NCBI RefSeq assembly: GCF_021631985.1
Contig: NZ_CP070225.1
Coordinates: 3,720,001 to 3,784,000, forward strand
Reading direction: 5' to 3'
From: Sandaracinus amylolyticus
GTDB taxonomy: Bacteria > Myxococcota_A > Polyangia > Polyangiales > Sandaracinaceae
Length of the DNA: 64,000 nt
In this document: piece by piece, positions 56,983 through 64,000 of the stretch
Position numbering within the stretch: position 1 is the first letter of the stretch
Layout: the number at the start of each line of letters is the position of its first letter
The notes under the pieces: generated by a model
The model's input: only the letters and a program-made list of their open reading frames with translations
What the model was told of the DNA's origin: nothing
Databases searched by the model: none
Program-made: the position numbers and the translations under genes

Positions 56983-57969
56983 ATGACCGAGCCCTCGACG
57001 AAGAAGCACCCGGCCGATGCCGCGGTGATGGTGCGCTCGTTCGAGCAGCACCGCGCCGCGCTGACCGGGCACTGCTACCGGATGCTCGCGTCCGCCGCCG
57101 AGGCCGACGACGCGGTGCAGGAGACGATGGTGCGCGCGTGGCGCGCGATCGATCGCTTCGAAGGTCGCTCGTCGCTGCGCACCTGGCTCTATCGCATCGC
57201 GACGCGGGTGTGCCTCGACATGCTCGAGGACCGCGCGCGCCGCACGCGCTCGACCGAGCTCGGCCCGCCCGCGTCGCTCGACGCGCCGCTCACCGCGCTC
57301 CCCGCGTCGCAGTGGGTCGAGCCGATCGCCGATGCGCGAGCGCTGCCGACCGACGTCGATCCGGCACAGCTCGTCGCGCTGCGGCAGAGCATCCGTCTCG
57401 CGTTCGTCGCCGCGCTGCAGCACCTGCCGCCCAAACAACGCGCGGTGCTCTTGCTGATGGAGGTGCTCGGCTGGCAGGCGTCCGACGTCGCAGAGAGCCT
57501 CGAGACGACCGTCGCCGCGGTGAACAGCGCGCTGCAGCGGGCGCGCGCGACGCTCGCGACGCGCGATCTCGAGAGCGCGCGAGCGCCGCTCACCGACGCG
57601 CAGTCGACGCTCGTCGATCGTTTCGTCGACGCGTTCGAGCGCTACGACATGGACGCGCTCACGCGGCTCCTCCACGCCGACGTCGCGATGTCGATGCCGC
57701 CCGTCTCGCTCTGGCTCGAGGGGCCCGAGAACGTCGCGAGCTGGATGGTCGGCCGCGGCGCGGCGTGCCGGGGCTCGCGGCTCGTGCCTCTCGATGCGTG
57801 CGGCTCGCCCGCCTTCGCGCAGTACAAGCCGAGCGAGGACGGCACGCGCTTCGTCCCGTGGGCGCTCGTGGTGCTCGAGCTCGAGGGCGATCGCATCGGC
57901 GAGATGACGTTCTTCCTCGACGTGGAGACGCTCTTCCCGCGCTTCGGTCTGCCGGCCGAGCTGCGCTGA
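56983..57969 (+). CDS. ECF sigma factor with SnoaL-like C-terminal domain (SigG/SigJ type)
   Basis: A 328-residue sigma factor. Region 2 is [20 protein letters not shown] then [20 protein letters not shown] and [14 protein letters not shown]. Region 4 is [20 protein letters not shown] with [20 protein letters not shown]. From about residue 210 an NTF2/SnoaL-like domain follows ([20 protein letters not shown]), typical of ECF groups without a classical anti-sigma, where the tail controls activity. I chose ATG 56983; the upstream part of the frame is not sigma-like. It may be co-transcribed with the VOC gene. Confidence 0.9.
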   Translation: MTEPSTKKHPADAAVMVRSFEQHRAALTGHCYRMLASAAEADDAVQETMVRAWRAIDRFEGRSSLRTWLYRIATRVCLDMLEDRARRTRSTELGPPASLDAPLTALPASQWVEPIADARALPTDVDPAQLVALRQSIRLAFVAALQHLPPKQRAVLLLMEVLGWQASDVAESLETTVAAVNSALQRARATLATRDLESARAPLTDAQSTLVDRFVDAFERYDMDALTRLLHADVAMSMPPVSLWLEGPENVASWMVGRGAACRGSRLVPLDACGSPAFAQYKPSEDGTRFVPWALVVLELEGDRIGEMTFFLDVETLFPRFGLPAELR

Positions 57970-58046
57970 TCATTTTTCGCGCGCGACCGATGAGTCTCGC
58001 GCGGCCGAGCTGTCCAATCTACGAACCCGACGAAATGGAGGCTCCC

Positions 58047-58460
58047 TTGGCAAACGCGCGCATGATCTTCGTGAACCTCTCGGTCCGTGACCTCCCGCGC
58101 TCGATGCAGTTCTTCTCGAAGCTCGGCTTCGAGTTCAACAAGCAGTTCACCGACGAGACCGCGGCCTGCATGATCGTCAGCGAGCAGGCGTTCGTGATGC
58201 TGCTCACCGAGAGCAAGTTCAAGCAGTTCACGAAGAACGAGATCTGCGACACGTCGAAGGCGAGCGAGGGGCTCTTCGCGCTCTCGTGCAACAGCCGCGA
58301 AGAGGTCGATCAGATCGTCGAGAAGGCGGTCGCGGCCGGCGGGCGCCACGCGATGCCCAAGATGGACATGGGCTTCATGTACGGGTGGAGCTTCTACGAC
58401 GTCGACGGGCACCACTGGGAGGTCATGTGGATGGACCCGGCTGCCGTGCAGCCTCAGTGA
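58047..58460 (+). CDS. VOC-family glyoxalase-fold protein
   Basis: A 137-residue protein of the vicinal oxygen chelate fold: ARMIFVNLSVRDLPRSMQFF, FSKLGFEFNKQF, then the C-terminal repeat WSFYDVDGHHWEVMWMDP with the likely metal Glu. It resembles the PhnB/YaeR-like predicted lactoylglutathione lyase group; the activity is not known. I chose TTG 58047 because GGAGG lies 5 bases upstream and family members begin MANARMIFV. An in-frame ATG at 58035 is the alternative. It follows the sigma factor by 77 bases. Confidence 0.87.
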   Translation: MANARMIFVNLSVRDLPRSMQFFSKLGFEFNKQFTDETAACMIVSEQAFVMLLTESKFKQFTKNEICDTSKASEGLFALSCNSREEVDQIVEKAVAAGGRHAMPKMDMGFMYGWSFYDVDGHHWEVMWMDPAAVQPQ

Positions 58461-58464
58461 CGCG

Positions 58465-59199
58465 TCAGGGGCGCACGCAGACGAAGCACTCGTCGAACGC
58501 GCCCTCCTCGTCGATCGGTCGCGCGAACGTCGCCACGTGGTAGCCCGCGCGCGCGAGCACGCTGCGCCACGTCGCCCGCGCGAAGAGCCCCTCGACGTGG
58601 CGATCGTGCACGGCGCGCACTTCGTTCGTCGATGTGTCGCGCAGCACGAACGCGTACTCGGTGACGAAGGTGTCGTCGGAGGGATCGGGATCCCACATCC
58701 ACTCGATCGCGCGGATCGAGCGGGATCCCTCGTCCTCCGAGAGCAGCTCGGTGTGATCGCGGAAGGTCTCGCGGTACACGTCGGGCGCGAACACCGCGAC
58801 GCCGCCCGGCGCGGTGTGCACGAACGCGGTCCGCACGGCGGCAGCGAGGTCGAGCTCGCTCGTCATGTACATGATCGCGTCGTGCACGAGCACCGCGTCG
58901 AACACGCGATCGAGGCGCAGCGTGCGCATGTCGCCGCGCACGTGCTCGCACTCCGGATTGAGCTCGCGGCTCAGCGCGAGCATCGGCGCGGAGATGTCGG
59001 CGAGCGTGCAGCGGAAGTGACGCTTCATGTGCACCGCGTTATGCCCGGCGCCCGCACCGAGCTCGAGCGCGGTCTCGAGCGGGCGTCGCGCGGCGCGCTC
59101 CATCGCGGCGACGAAGCTCGCCACCTCGGGCGCGTGATCGCGCGGTGGATCGACGAGGCGATACCAGGGGACGAGCTCGTCGTAGAGCAGCGGCTGCAT
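58465..59199 (-). CDS. SAM-dependent class I methyltransferase
   Basis: A 244-residue methyltransferase. Motif I is ALELGAGAGHNAVHMKRHFR; the acidic motif II is ADISAPMLALSRELNPECEH; DAVLVHDAIMYMTSELDL and FVHTAPGGVAVFAPDV follow. It lacks DNA-methylase motifs (no DPPY or NPPY), so it acts on a small molecule or protein. It starts at ATG 59199. Its stop is 4 bases from the convergent VOC stop. It is divergent from the acetyltransferase gene across a 75-base region with a palindrome. Confidence 0.87.
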   Translation of the reverse strand: MQPLLYDELVPWYRLVDPPRDHAPEVASFVAAMERAARRPLETALELGAGAGHNAVHMKRHFRCTLADISAPMLALSRELNPECEHVRGDMRTLRLDRVFDAVLVHDAIMYMTSELDLAAAVRTAFVHTAPGGVAVFAPDVYRETFRDHTELLSEDEGSRSIRAIEWMWDPDPSDDTFVTEYAFVLRDTSTNEVRAVHDRHVEGLFARATWRSVLARAGYHVATFARPIDEEGAFDECFVCVRP

Positions 59200-59229
59200 G
59201 AAGAGCGCATACGCGCGCGGATTGCGCGG

Positions 59230-59244
59230 CGTTACCGGGTAACG
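59230..59244. promoter_or_regulatory. Perfect palindrome in a divergent promoter region
   Basis: CGTTACC-G-GGTAACG, a 15-base perfect inverted repeat, sits near the middle of the 75 bases between the methyltransferase (minus) and acetyltransferase (plus) genes. Its size and symmetry are those of a dimeric repressor operator. No regulator gene is adjacent. Confidence 0.55.
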
Positions 59245-59274
59245 TCCTGATCGCGTCGAGCGAACGAGCGAGCG

Positions 59275-60036
59275 ATGAACCGCGAGCAGATCGTGACCCA
59301 GCTGCGCGCGCTCGGTGTGCGCGAAGGCGGCGTGCTCCTCGTCCACACGTCCTTTCGCGCGGTGCGCCCGATCGAAGGCGGCCCGCGCGCGCTGATCGAC
59401 GCGCTGCGCGATGCGATCGGGCGCGACGGCACGTTGGTCATGCCGACGATGACCGACGGCGAGAGCGTGTTCGATCCCGCCTCCACGCCGACGCTCGACA
59501 TGGGCATCGTCGCGGAGACGTTCTGGCGCGAGCCCGGAGTCGTCCGCAGCACGCACCCTGGCGCGTCGTTCGCGGCGGTGGGCCCGCACGCGCAGGAGAT
59601 CTGCGCGCCGCAGCCGCTCTCGCCGCCGCACGGCATCGAGAGCCCGGTGGGCCACGTGCACGAGCTCGGTGGACAGGTGCTGCTGCTCGGCGTCGAGCAC
59701 AGCGAGAGCACGACCGTGCATCTCGCGGAGTCGATCGCGCAGGTGCCCTACTCGGTCGAGCACCCCTGCGTCATCGCGGAGGCGACCACGATCCTGATCG
59801 CCGAGACCGATCACTGCTGCATCGGCTTCCGCAAGCTCGATACGTGGCTCCGCGCGCGCGACCTGCAGCGCGAGGGCCGCGTCGGCAGCGCGCACGCGCG
59901 GCTGTGCGACGCGCGCGATGTCGTGCGGGTCGCAGTCGAGCAGCTCGAGCGCGACCCGCTGGTGTTCTTGTGCGAGGCGAGCGCGCGCTGCGAGGAATGC
60001 GACCGCGCGCGTGCGAGCATCGACGGATGCCGCTGA
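59275..60036 (+). CDS. AAC(3)/YokD-family N-acetyltransferase
   Basis: A 253-residue protein of the antibiotic N-acetyltransferase family that uses acetyl-CoA. VLLVHTSFRAVRPIEGGPRA, GTLVMPTMTDGESVFDP, and VVRSTHPGASFAAVGPHAQE (conserved His) match AAC(3) enzymes, as does HELGGQVLLLGVEHSESTTV. Whether it modifies aminoglycosides is not shown; chromosomal members often act on other amines. The end is Cys-rich (CEASARCEECDRA). It overlaps the next gene by 10 bases. Confidence 0.88.
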   Translation: MNREQIVTQLRALGVREGGVLLVHTSFRAVRPIEGGPRALIDALRDAIGRDGTLVMPTMTDGESVFDPASTPTLDMGIVAETFWREPGVVRSTHPGASFAAVGPHAQEICAPQPLSPPHGIESPVGHVHELGGQVLLLGVEHSESTTVHLAESIAQVPYSVEHPCVIAEATTILIAETDHCCIGFRKLDTWLRARDLQREGRVGSAHARLCDARDVVRVAVEQLERDPLVFLCEASARCEECDRARASIDGCR

Positions 60037-60338
60037 TCGAGCTCGTCTGGGACCCGGACTGTCCCAACGTCGAGGGCGCGCGCGAGGCTCTGCGAGCCGC
60101 GCTCGGGCGCGTGGGAGCTCCACTCGAATGGCGCGAGTGGCGACGCGACGATCCCGAAGCCCCCGAGCACGCGCGCCGCGCAGGCTCGCCCGCGATCCTG
60201 ATCGACGGGCGCGACGTCGAAGGTCACGAGACCACGGGCGCCGCGTGCTGCCGGATCTACGTCGGTCCCGACGGCCGGCGCGCGGGCGCGCCGAGCGTCG
60301 ACGCGATCGTCGCCGCGCTCGAGCGCACCCGCGCGTGA
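60027..60338 (+). CDS. Thioredoxin-fold small protein ((seleno)protein DF-like)
   Basis: A 103-residue protein. IELVWDPDCPNVEGAREALR, AGSPAILIDGRDVEG, and GAACCRIYVGPDGRRAGAPS match small thioredoxin-like proteins annotated as DF-family (seleno)proteins or alkylmercury lyase-like. The usual redox pair is reduced to a single CPN Cys, with a CC pair later. I chose ATG 60027, inside the end of the acetyltransferase gene. The two are probably co-transcribed. Confidence 0.65.
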   Translation: MPLIELVWDPDCPNVEGAREALRAALGRVGAPLEWREWRRDDPEAPEHARRAGSPAILIDGRDVEGHETTGAACCRIYVGPDGRRAGAPSVDAIVAALERTRA

Positions 60339-60344
60339 TGCTCT

Positions 60345-60692
60345 TCACCGCGGCGGGTGCTCGAGCTCCACGAGGCTCGTCCGGAGCACCTCGAATCGCG
60401 ACCTGCCCGCGGTCGACACGATCCCCCAAGGCTCGTCGGTGTCGACGATCACGAGAGCGCGCTCACCATCGGTTCGCTCCGCGACGATCGTGCACGCGAT
60501 CACGCCCGGCTGCGGGTACGGGCCATCCGCGGAGACGCCCTCGCTGGCGACGACGGGCAGCTTCTCGACGAACAGGTGCTCCATCCCGGCCGCGTCGACG
60601 AGGCGGCACTCTACGAAGCCCGGAAATTCCGCATCGACGAACCGTGTGATCGTCACCTCGATCCCGGTCGTCACGTTGATGGCGGTGGTCAT
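60345..60692 (-). CDS. Hypothetical protein
   Basis: A 115-residue soluble protein of mixed alpha/beta character. TGIEVTITRFVDAEFPGFVE and RLVDAAGMEHLFVEKLPVVA look like a small beta-barrel, and SRFEVLRTSLVELE closes it. I do not recognise the family. It starts at ATG 60692, just left of the tmRNA terminator. Normal codon use and a clean alternation of hydrophobic and charged residues support it as a real gene. Confidence 0.6.
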   Translation of the reverse strand: MTTAINVTTGIEVTITRFVDAEFPGFVECRLVDAAGMEHLFVEKLPVVASEGVSADGPYPQPGVIACTIVAERTDGERALVIVDTDEPWGIVSTAGRSRFEVLRTSLVELEHPPR

Positions 60693-60707
60693 TCTTCGCG
60701 CAGAGCA

Positions 60708-60741
60708 AAACGGCCTCGGAACGCGTGTTCCGAGGCCGTTT
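60708..60741 (-). terminator. Rho-independent terminator of tmRNA
   Basis: A perfect 15-bp stem (60708-60722 with 60727-60741) and a 4-base loop. Reading leftward, the stem ends in T residues and continues TTTTGC. It begins 4 bases after the tmRNA 3-prime end. Confidence 0.88.
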
Positions 60742-60745
60742 CATT

Positions 60746-61105
60746 TGGAGGCGCCGGGAGTCGAACCCGGGTCCGAGAGCGCTCCGTGGTGGCTTCTACG
60801 TGTGTATCCCGCGTTTTGTATCGCGATCCGGCTCGCCCGTCGGGCTGGCTCTCCGTACCGCTATCGACCCTTTGTTTTCGCCCTTCTCCCGAGTCGCGTG
60901 GAGAGAGCTAGCCAGTTCAGTTACGCCTCCACGAGAGCACTGACAGGCTCTTCGCTTCGACGGCTCTCAGTTCAGCTTATCAGGCCGCGAGAGCGTAGGT
61001 GCTATCGTTCGCACTTACAGATTCCCGGATGTTTTTGACGCCGTTTCCGAGTCCAGCGACACGCGACCAGCACTTCACTACCCCCGTCGAAACCGTGACA
61101 CCCCC
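60746..61105 (-). ncRNA. ssrA: Transfer-messenger RNA (tmRNA)
   Basis: A one-piece tmRNA of about 360 bases. The 5-prime GGGGGTG (61105-61099) pairs with CGCCTCC at the 3-prime end to form the tRNA-like acceptor stem. GGTTTCGACGG follows as usual, and the T arm GGGTTCGACTCCC is present. No CCA is encoded. The resume codon GCG is at 61012-61010 and the tag reads ANDSTYALAA, then TGA (60982-60980). The -ALAA end is the usual proteolysis signal. It acts with SmpB to rescue stalled ribosomes. Confidence 0.96.
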
Positions 61106-61185
61106 TGTGATCAGAAAACGGGGAACCGAAGGTCAGTGAACATAGCGTTCGACTCCCTGACCGCAACCCCTGGTCCGGTTTCCGC

Positions 61186-61220
61186 TCGGCAATTTCCCCT
61201 CGGCAGTTTCCCCTCGGCAA
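61186..61220. repeat. 14-bp tandem repeat
   Basis: Two full units, TCGGCAATTTCCCC (61186-61199) and TCGGCAGTTTCCCC (61200-61213), plus a partial third (61214-61220), between tmRNA and the cytochrome gene. It ends 30 bases before the GTG start. Confidence 0.6.
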
Positions 61221-61250
61221 TGCCACGACGCGCCGCTACGCTCGCGCCCG

Positions 61251-62369
61251 GTGACGATCCGTCCTGGTCCGCACGCCGCGCTCGTCGCGCTCCCGTTCGT
61301 CGTGCTCGCCGCGTGTGGCGGCGAGAGCGAGCCCGCGGTTCCCGCACCGCCGACCCCCACGGTCGCGAGCGCGCCCGCGACGCCGCCCGATCCCGAGCTC
61401 GAGCGCGGACGCGTCGCCTACGCGCGCTACTGCGCGCTCTGCCATGGCGATCGCGCACAGGGCTACGCAGCCGACCACGCGAACGCGATCGGCAACCCGG
61501 CGTTCCTCGCGATCGCCGACGACGCGTTCCTGCGCGCCTCGATCGTCGACGGCCGCCCCGGCACGCCGATGTCGGCGTGGGGACGCGGTCACGGCGGTCC
61601 GCTCGAGGACGGCGCGGTGACCGCGATCGTGCGCTACCTCCGCAGCCTCGCGTCGCAGCCTGCGATCGACGTGTCGCAGGTGCGCGTCAGCGGCTCGGTC
61701 GAGCGCGGCGCGGCGGTGTACGCGCAGCGCTGCGTGGAGTGTCACGGCGCGCGCGGCGAGGGCAGCGACACCGCGACGAGCATCTCGCACCCCAACTTCC
61801 ATCGCGCCGCGAGCGACGGCTTCATCCGCCACACGATCGAGCACGGTCGCGAGGGCACGCCGATGCTCGGCTTCGGCGCCGAGCTCCCCTCGCAGACGAT
61901 CGACGATCTCGTCGCGTACGTGCGCTCGCTCGAGCACATGCCCGATCGCCCGGTCGAGCCCGGTGGTGATCCCCCGCCCGGCCTCGCCGATCTGATCATC
62001 CATCCCGACGGCCAAGCGCCCGCGTTCACGCTGCGCGAGAACCGCTTCGTGCCGGCCGACGCCGTGAAGGAAGCGCTCGAGCAGGGCCGGCGGATGGTCA
62101 TCCTCGACGCTCGCGCCACGAGCGACTGGGCGAACGGGCACATCCCGGGCGCAGCGCCCTTCCCGTTCTACGACATCGAGCAGATGGCGCAGAGCCTCCC
62201 GCACGACGGCACGTGGATCCTCGCGTACTGCGCGTGCCCGCACGCCGCGTCGGGGCACGTCGTCGACGAGCTGCGCTCGCGCGGCTTCGAGCACACCGCG
62301 GTGATCGACGAGGGCATCCACTACTGGATGGACCACGGCTATCCGATCGAGCGCGGATCGGCGCAGTGA
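61251..62369 (+). CDS. Di-haem cytochrome c-rhodanese fusion lipoprotein
   Basis: A 372-residue lipoprotein (lipobox VLAAC). Two class I cytochrome c domains follow an Ala/Pro spacer: CALCHGDRAQG (about residue 63) with a Met ligand in GTPMSAWG, and CVECHGARGEG (about 163) with GTPMLGFG. A rhodanese domain occupies about 270-372: VILDARATSDWANGHIPGAA and the Cys loop AYCACPHAASGH. Electron-transfer and sulfur-handling domains in one envelope protein suggest sulfur-compound oxidation or reduction, which is inference. It starts at GTG 61251; the stop overlaps mutH (GTGA). Confidence 0.88.
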   Translation: MTIRPGPHAALVALPFVVLAACGGESEPAVPAPPTPTVASAPATPPDPELERGRVAYARYCALCHGDRAQGYAADHANAIGNPAFLAIADDAFLRASIVDGRPGTPMSAWGRGHGGPLEDGAVTAIVRYLRSLASQPAIDVSQVRVSGSVERGAAVYAQRCVECHGARGEGSDTATSISHPNFHRAASDGFIRHTIEHGREGTPMLGFGAELPSQTIDDLVAYVRSLEHMPDRPVEPGGDPPPGLADLIIHPDGQAPAFTLRENRFVPADAVKEALEQGRRMVILDARATSDWANGHIPGAAPFPFYDIEQMAQSLPHDGTWILAYCACPHAASGHVVDELRSRGFEHTAVIDEGIHYWMDHGYPIERGSAQ

Positions 62370-63037
62370 CGACCACGCCCCAGAGCGAGCGCGAGCTCCT
62401 CGCACGCGCGCGCACGCTCGGGGGCCGCACGCTCGCGGAGATCGCGCGGACGCTCGAGGCGATCCCAGGCGGCGATCCACGACGCCACAAGGGCGCCGCC
62501 GGCGCGCTGGTCGAGCGCGCGCTCGGGGCTCCACGCACCACGACCGCGCGGAGCGCGCCCGACTTCGAGGCGCTCGGCGTCGAGGTCAAGACGCTGCCGA
62601 TCGACGCGCGAGGCATGCCCGCGGAGACGACCTTCGTCGCGGCGACACCGCGCACGCCCGAGCCCGACTGGGAGCGCTCGTCGGTGCGCCGCAAGCTCGC
62701 GCGCGTGCTCTGGGTCCCGATCGCGATCGACGCGCCGTTCACGGAGCGACGCGTGGGCTCGGCGTTCCTGTGGTCACCCGACGACGAGTCGGAGCGCGTG
62801 CTGCGCGAGGACTGGACCGAGCTGATGGAGCGCTTCGCGCTCGAGCCCGAGGGGATCTCGGCGCGACACGGTCGCGCGCTGCAGCTGCGGCCCAAGGCGC
62901 GCGACGCGTCGGTGCGGGTGCGCGCCGCGAGCCTCGACGGCGCACCGCTCCTCGCGGCCCCTCGCGCGTTCTATCTGCGGCGCACGTTCACCGCGCAGAT
63001 CCTCGATCGCGCCGGCTTGCTGCGCGCGACCCGCTGA
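62366..63037 (+). CDS. mutH: DNA mismatch repair endonuclease MutH
   Basis: A 223-residue GATC-nicking endonuclease, matching E. coli MutH (229 residues) along its length: DFEALGVEVKTLPIDARGMP contains the catalytic Asp, Glu and Lys (D-x6-E-x-K); ETTFVAATP; RRKLARVLWVPI; RRVGSAFLWSPDDESERVLR; REDWTELMERF; ISARHGRALQLRPKA; and FYLRRTFTAQIL. In enterobacteria MutH, activated by MutS and MutL, nicks the unmethylated strand at hemimethylated GATC. It is rare outside gammaproteobacteria. GTG 62366 is coupled to the cytochrome-rhodanese stop. No dam gene is nearby. Confidence 0.93.
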   Translation: MTTTPQSERELLARARTLGGRTLAEIARTLEAIPGGDPRRHKGAAGALVERALGAPRTTTARSAPDFEALGVEVKTLPIDARGMPAETTFVAATPRTPEPDWERSSVRRKLARVLWVPIAIDAPFTERRVGSAFLWSPDDESERVLREDWTELMERFALEPEGISARHGRALQLRPKARDASVRVRAASLDGAPLLAAPRAFYLRRTFTAQILDRAGLLRATR

Positions 63038-63044
63038 ACGAGAG

Positions 63045-63575
63045 ATGACGACGATGCACCACGCTGCTCTTCCTCTCCACGCGAGCGCCGGCGACAAGCG
63101 CGAGACCTACGCGCGCGTGCGCGCCTCGATCGAGTCGCTGATCGACGGCGAGGACGACTGGATCGCCGCGATGGCCACGGTCGTGTGCGAGCTGCACCAC
63201 GCGTTCGAGGCGTACGACTGGACCGGCTTCTATCGCGCGGTCTCGCCGGAGCTGCTCTTGATCGGCCCCTACCAAGGCGGCCACGGATGTCTGCGCATCC
63301 CGTTCTCGCGCGGCGTGTGCGGCGCGGCGGCGCGCACCCGCGAGACCCAGCTCGTGCCCGACGTGCACGCGTTCCCCGATCACATCGCGTGCAGCTCGAC
63401 GACGCTCTCCGAGATCGTCGTGCCGGTGCTCGCGCCCGATGGTCGTGTGCTCGCGGTGCTCGACGTCGACTCGAACGCGCCCGCCGCGTTCGACGAGATC
63501 GATCGCGACGCGCTCGAGTCGCTCTGCGCGATGCTCGGCGCGCGCTACTCGCAGGAGATGCGCCGGAACGTGTAG
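63045..63575 (+). CDS. msrC: Free methionine-(R)-sulfoxide reductase (GAF domain)
   Basis: A 176-residue GAF-fold enzyme that reduces free methionine-R-sulfoxide. FEAYDWTGFYRAVSPELLLI, GGHGCLRIPFSRGVCGAAAR and VPDVHAFPDHIACSSTTLSE are the family blocks and contain the three Cys of the redox pair and resolving site. IVVPVLAPDGRVLAVLDVDS completes the domain. It begins 7 bases after mutH, so it probably shares a transcript with the cytochrome-rhodanese and mutH genes. Its end overlaps the convergent partial gene by 31 bases. Confidence 0.92.
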   Translation: MTTMHHAALPLHASAGDKRETYARVRASIESLIDGEDDWIAAMATVVCELHHAFEAYDWTGFYRAVSPELLLIGPYQGGHGCLRIPFSRGVCGAAARTRETQLVPDVHAFPDHIACSSTTLSEIVVPVLAPDGRVLAVLDVDSNAPAAFDEIDRDALESLCAMLGARYSQEMRRNV

Positions 63576-64000
63576 GGCGCGTTGATCTCGACGTGCCCGT
63601 CGTTGTTCGTGGCGTCGAGCTCTTCGCGTGTCGGATCGACGCGACCGCTGAAGCTGTCGGGGTAGTAGAGCGTGTCCTCCCACGGGCAGTCCACGCGCGC
63701 GACCTCGTAGTCGTCCGAGCCGAACGTGAAGCGCTCGCCGTCGACGCGACCCCGCGCGGGCATGCGCACCGTGACGTCGTAGCGCCCCTCCGCGCACGGC
63801 AGCGGACGTCGATCGCTCGGCATGCCGCTCCAGATGCGCGACGTGATCGTGCCGCGCAGCTCGTCGCCCTCGCGCCGGATGCGCAGCGTCATGCGGCCCC
63901 AGTTGCGACGCGCCGGGCTGTAGCGATGCGACGTCCACACGCCCGCGATCGGATCGGGGCAGCGCAGCGCGTCCTCGAGCAGCGAGCGCGCGCCCGACGA
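63545..64000 (-). CDS. Partial hypothetical protein (N terminus beyond window)
   Basis: The frame is open from the right edge to a stop at 63545, giving about 151 C-terminal residues. Visible: LRCPDPIAGVWTSHRYSPAR, then MTLRIRREGDELRGTITSRI, RPLPCAEGRYDVTVRM and YYPDSFSGRVDPTREELDAT. The PIAGVW-T-S and GDELRGTI pattern suggests an extracellular lipocalin-like or beta-sandwich protein with paired Cys, but I cannot name a family. A GTG at 63940 lies inside the frame and is probably not the start. Confidence 0.6.
   Translation of the reverse strand, partial: SSGARSLLEDALRCPDPIAGVWTSHRYSPARRNWGRMTLRIRREGDELRGTITSRIWSGMPSDRRPLPCAEGRYDVTVRMPARGRVDGERFTFGSDDYEVARVDCPWEDTLYYPDSFSGRVDPTREELDATNNDGHVEINAPYTFRRISCE

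Noticed and set aside
59275-60036. Acquired aminoglycoside resistance cassette
   Set aside because: No mobile-element signals; base composition and codon use look like those of the neighbours, so it is treated as a chromosomal AAC(3)-family enzyme.
60746-61105. tmRNA as an integration site of a mobile element
   Set aside because: No integrase, no direct repeat of the tmRNA 3-prime end and no phage-like genes nearby.
62366-63037. MutH as a Sau3AI-type restriction enzyme
   Set aside because: Length and block order match MutH throughout, and no DNA methyltransferase is adjacent; the methyltransferase at 58465 lacks DNA-methylase motifs.

Overview
The window is about 70 percent GC or higher and densely coded, with strong G/C third-position bias. 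It is chromosomal DNA of a myxobacterium (Myxococcota), most likely a Sandaracinus-like member of the Polyangiales. The clues are a CdnL/CarD-type RNA polymerase regulator, eukaryote-like Ser/Thr kinases with the myxobacterial HRDVTPQN loop, an FHA-DUF4388 protein, a TIGR02266-type PilZ protein, many Asp/Ala-rich lipoproteins and a DUF1592/DUF1552 pair. No insertion sequence, prophage, integrase or CRISPR array is visible, so this is core and lineage-specific chromosome rather than a mobile island. The taxonomic placement is inference.

Layout. 0-8.4 kb: tRNA-Leu with a terminator and a 20-bp tandem repeat, a Roadblock protein, aroQ-accB-accC, a large TPR protein, a globin, a receiver-domain protein and glutaminase. 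8.4-14.6 kb: two thioesterases, a small membrane protein, CdnL, RNase E/G, a PilZ protein coupled to a degenerate J-domain protein, and a lipoprotein. 14.5-18.6 kb: a highly divergent EgtD-fold protein and a Ser/Thr kinase paired with an FHA-DUF4388 protein. 18.6-26.9 kb: a metallopeptidase-propeller-barrel protein, a lipoprotein, a prephenate dehydrogenase-chorismate mutase fusion, and the rpsB-tsf-pyrH-frr operon reading leftward. 26.9-33.8 kb: a four-gene operon of exported proteins (alpha/beta hydrolase, DUF1592, DUF1552, lipoprotein), a Bax-inhibitor protein and RNase Z. 33.8-43.7 kb: a Complex I operon nuoEFJKLMN plus a terminal lipoprotein, lacking nuoG, nuoH and nuoI. Its NuoL carries a PKD-like C-terminal extension.

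44-50.4 kb: a zinc-ribbon/PGGGFGA-repeat membrane protein, then a tightly overlapping six-gene operon of three uncharacterised membrane or helical proteins, a response regulator, a ChvG-like histidine kinase and a small lipoprotein. 50.4-58.5 kb: a CbpA-type J protein, M23 peptidase, VWA lipoprotein, aldo-keto reductase, esterase, a second Ser/Thr kinase, an ECF sigma factor with a SnoaL-like tail and a VOC protein. 58.5-64 kb: a methyltransferase divergent from an AAC(3)-family acetyltransferase across a perfect palindrome, tmRNA, a di-cytochrome-rhodanese fusion translationally coupled to mutH, a free-methionine-R-sulfoxide reductase and a gene cut by the window edge.

The strongest observations are: MutH with intact catalytic residues in a strikingly GATC-rich myxobacterial sequence; the PKD extension on NuoL; the EgtD-like protein that has lost the known substrate and cofactor residues; a short RNA hairpin element present twice with compensatory base changes; and the unknown two-component-linked membrane operon.
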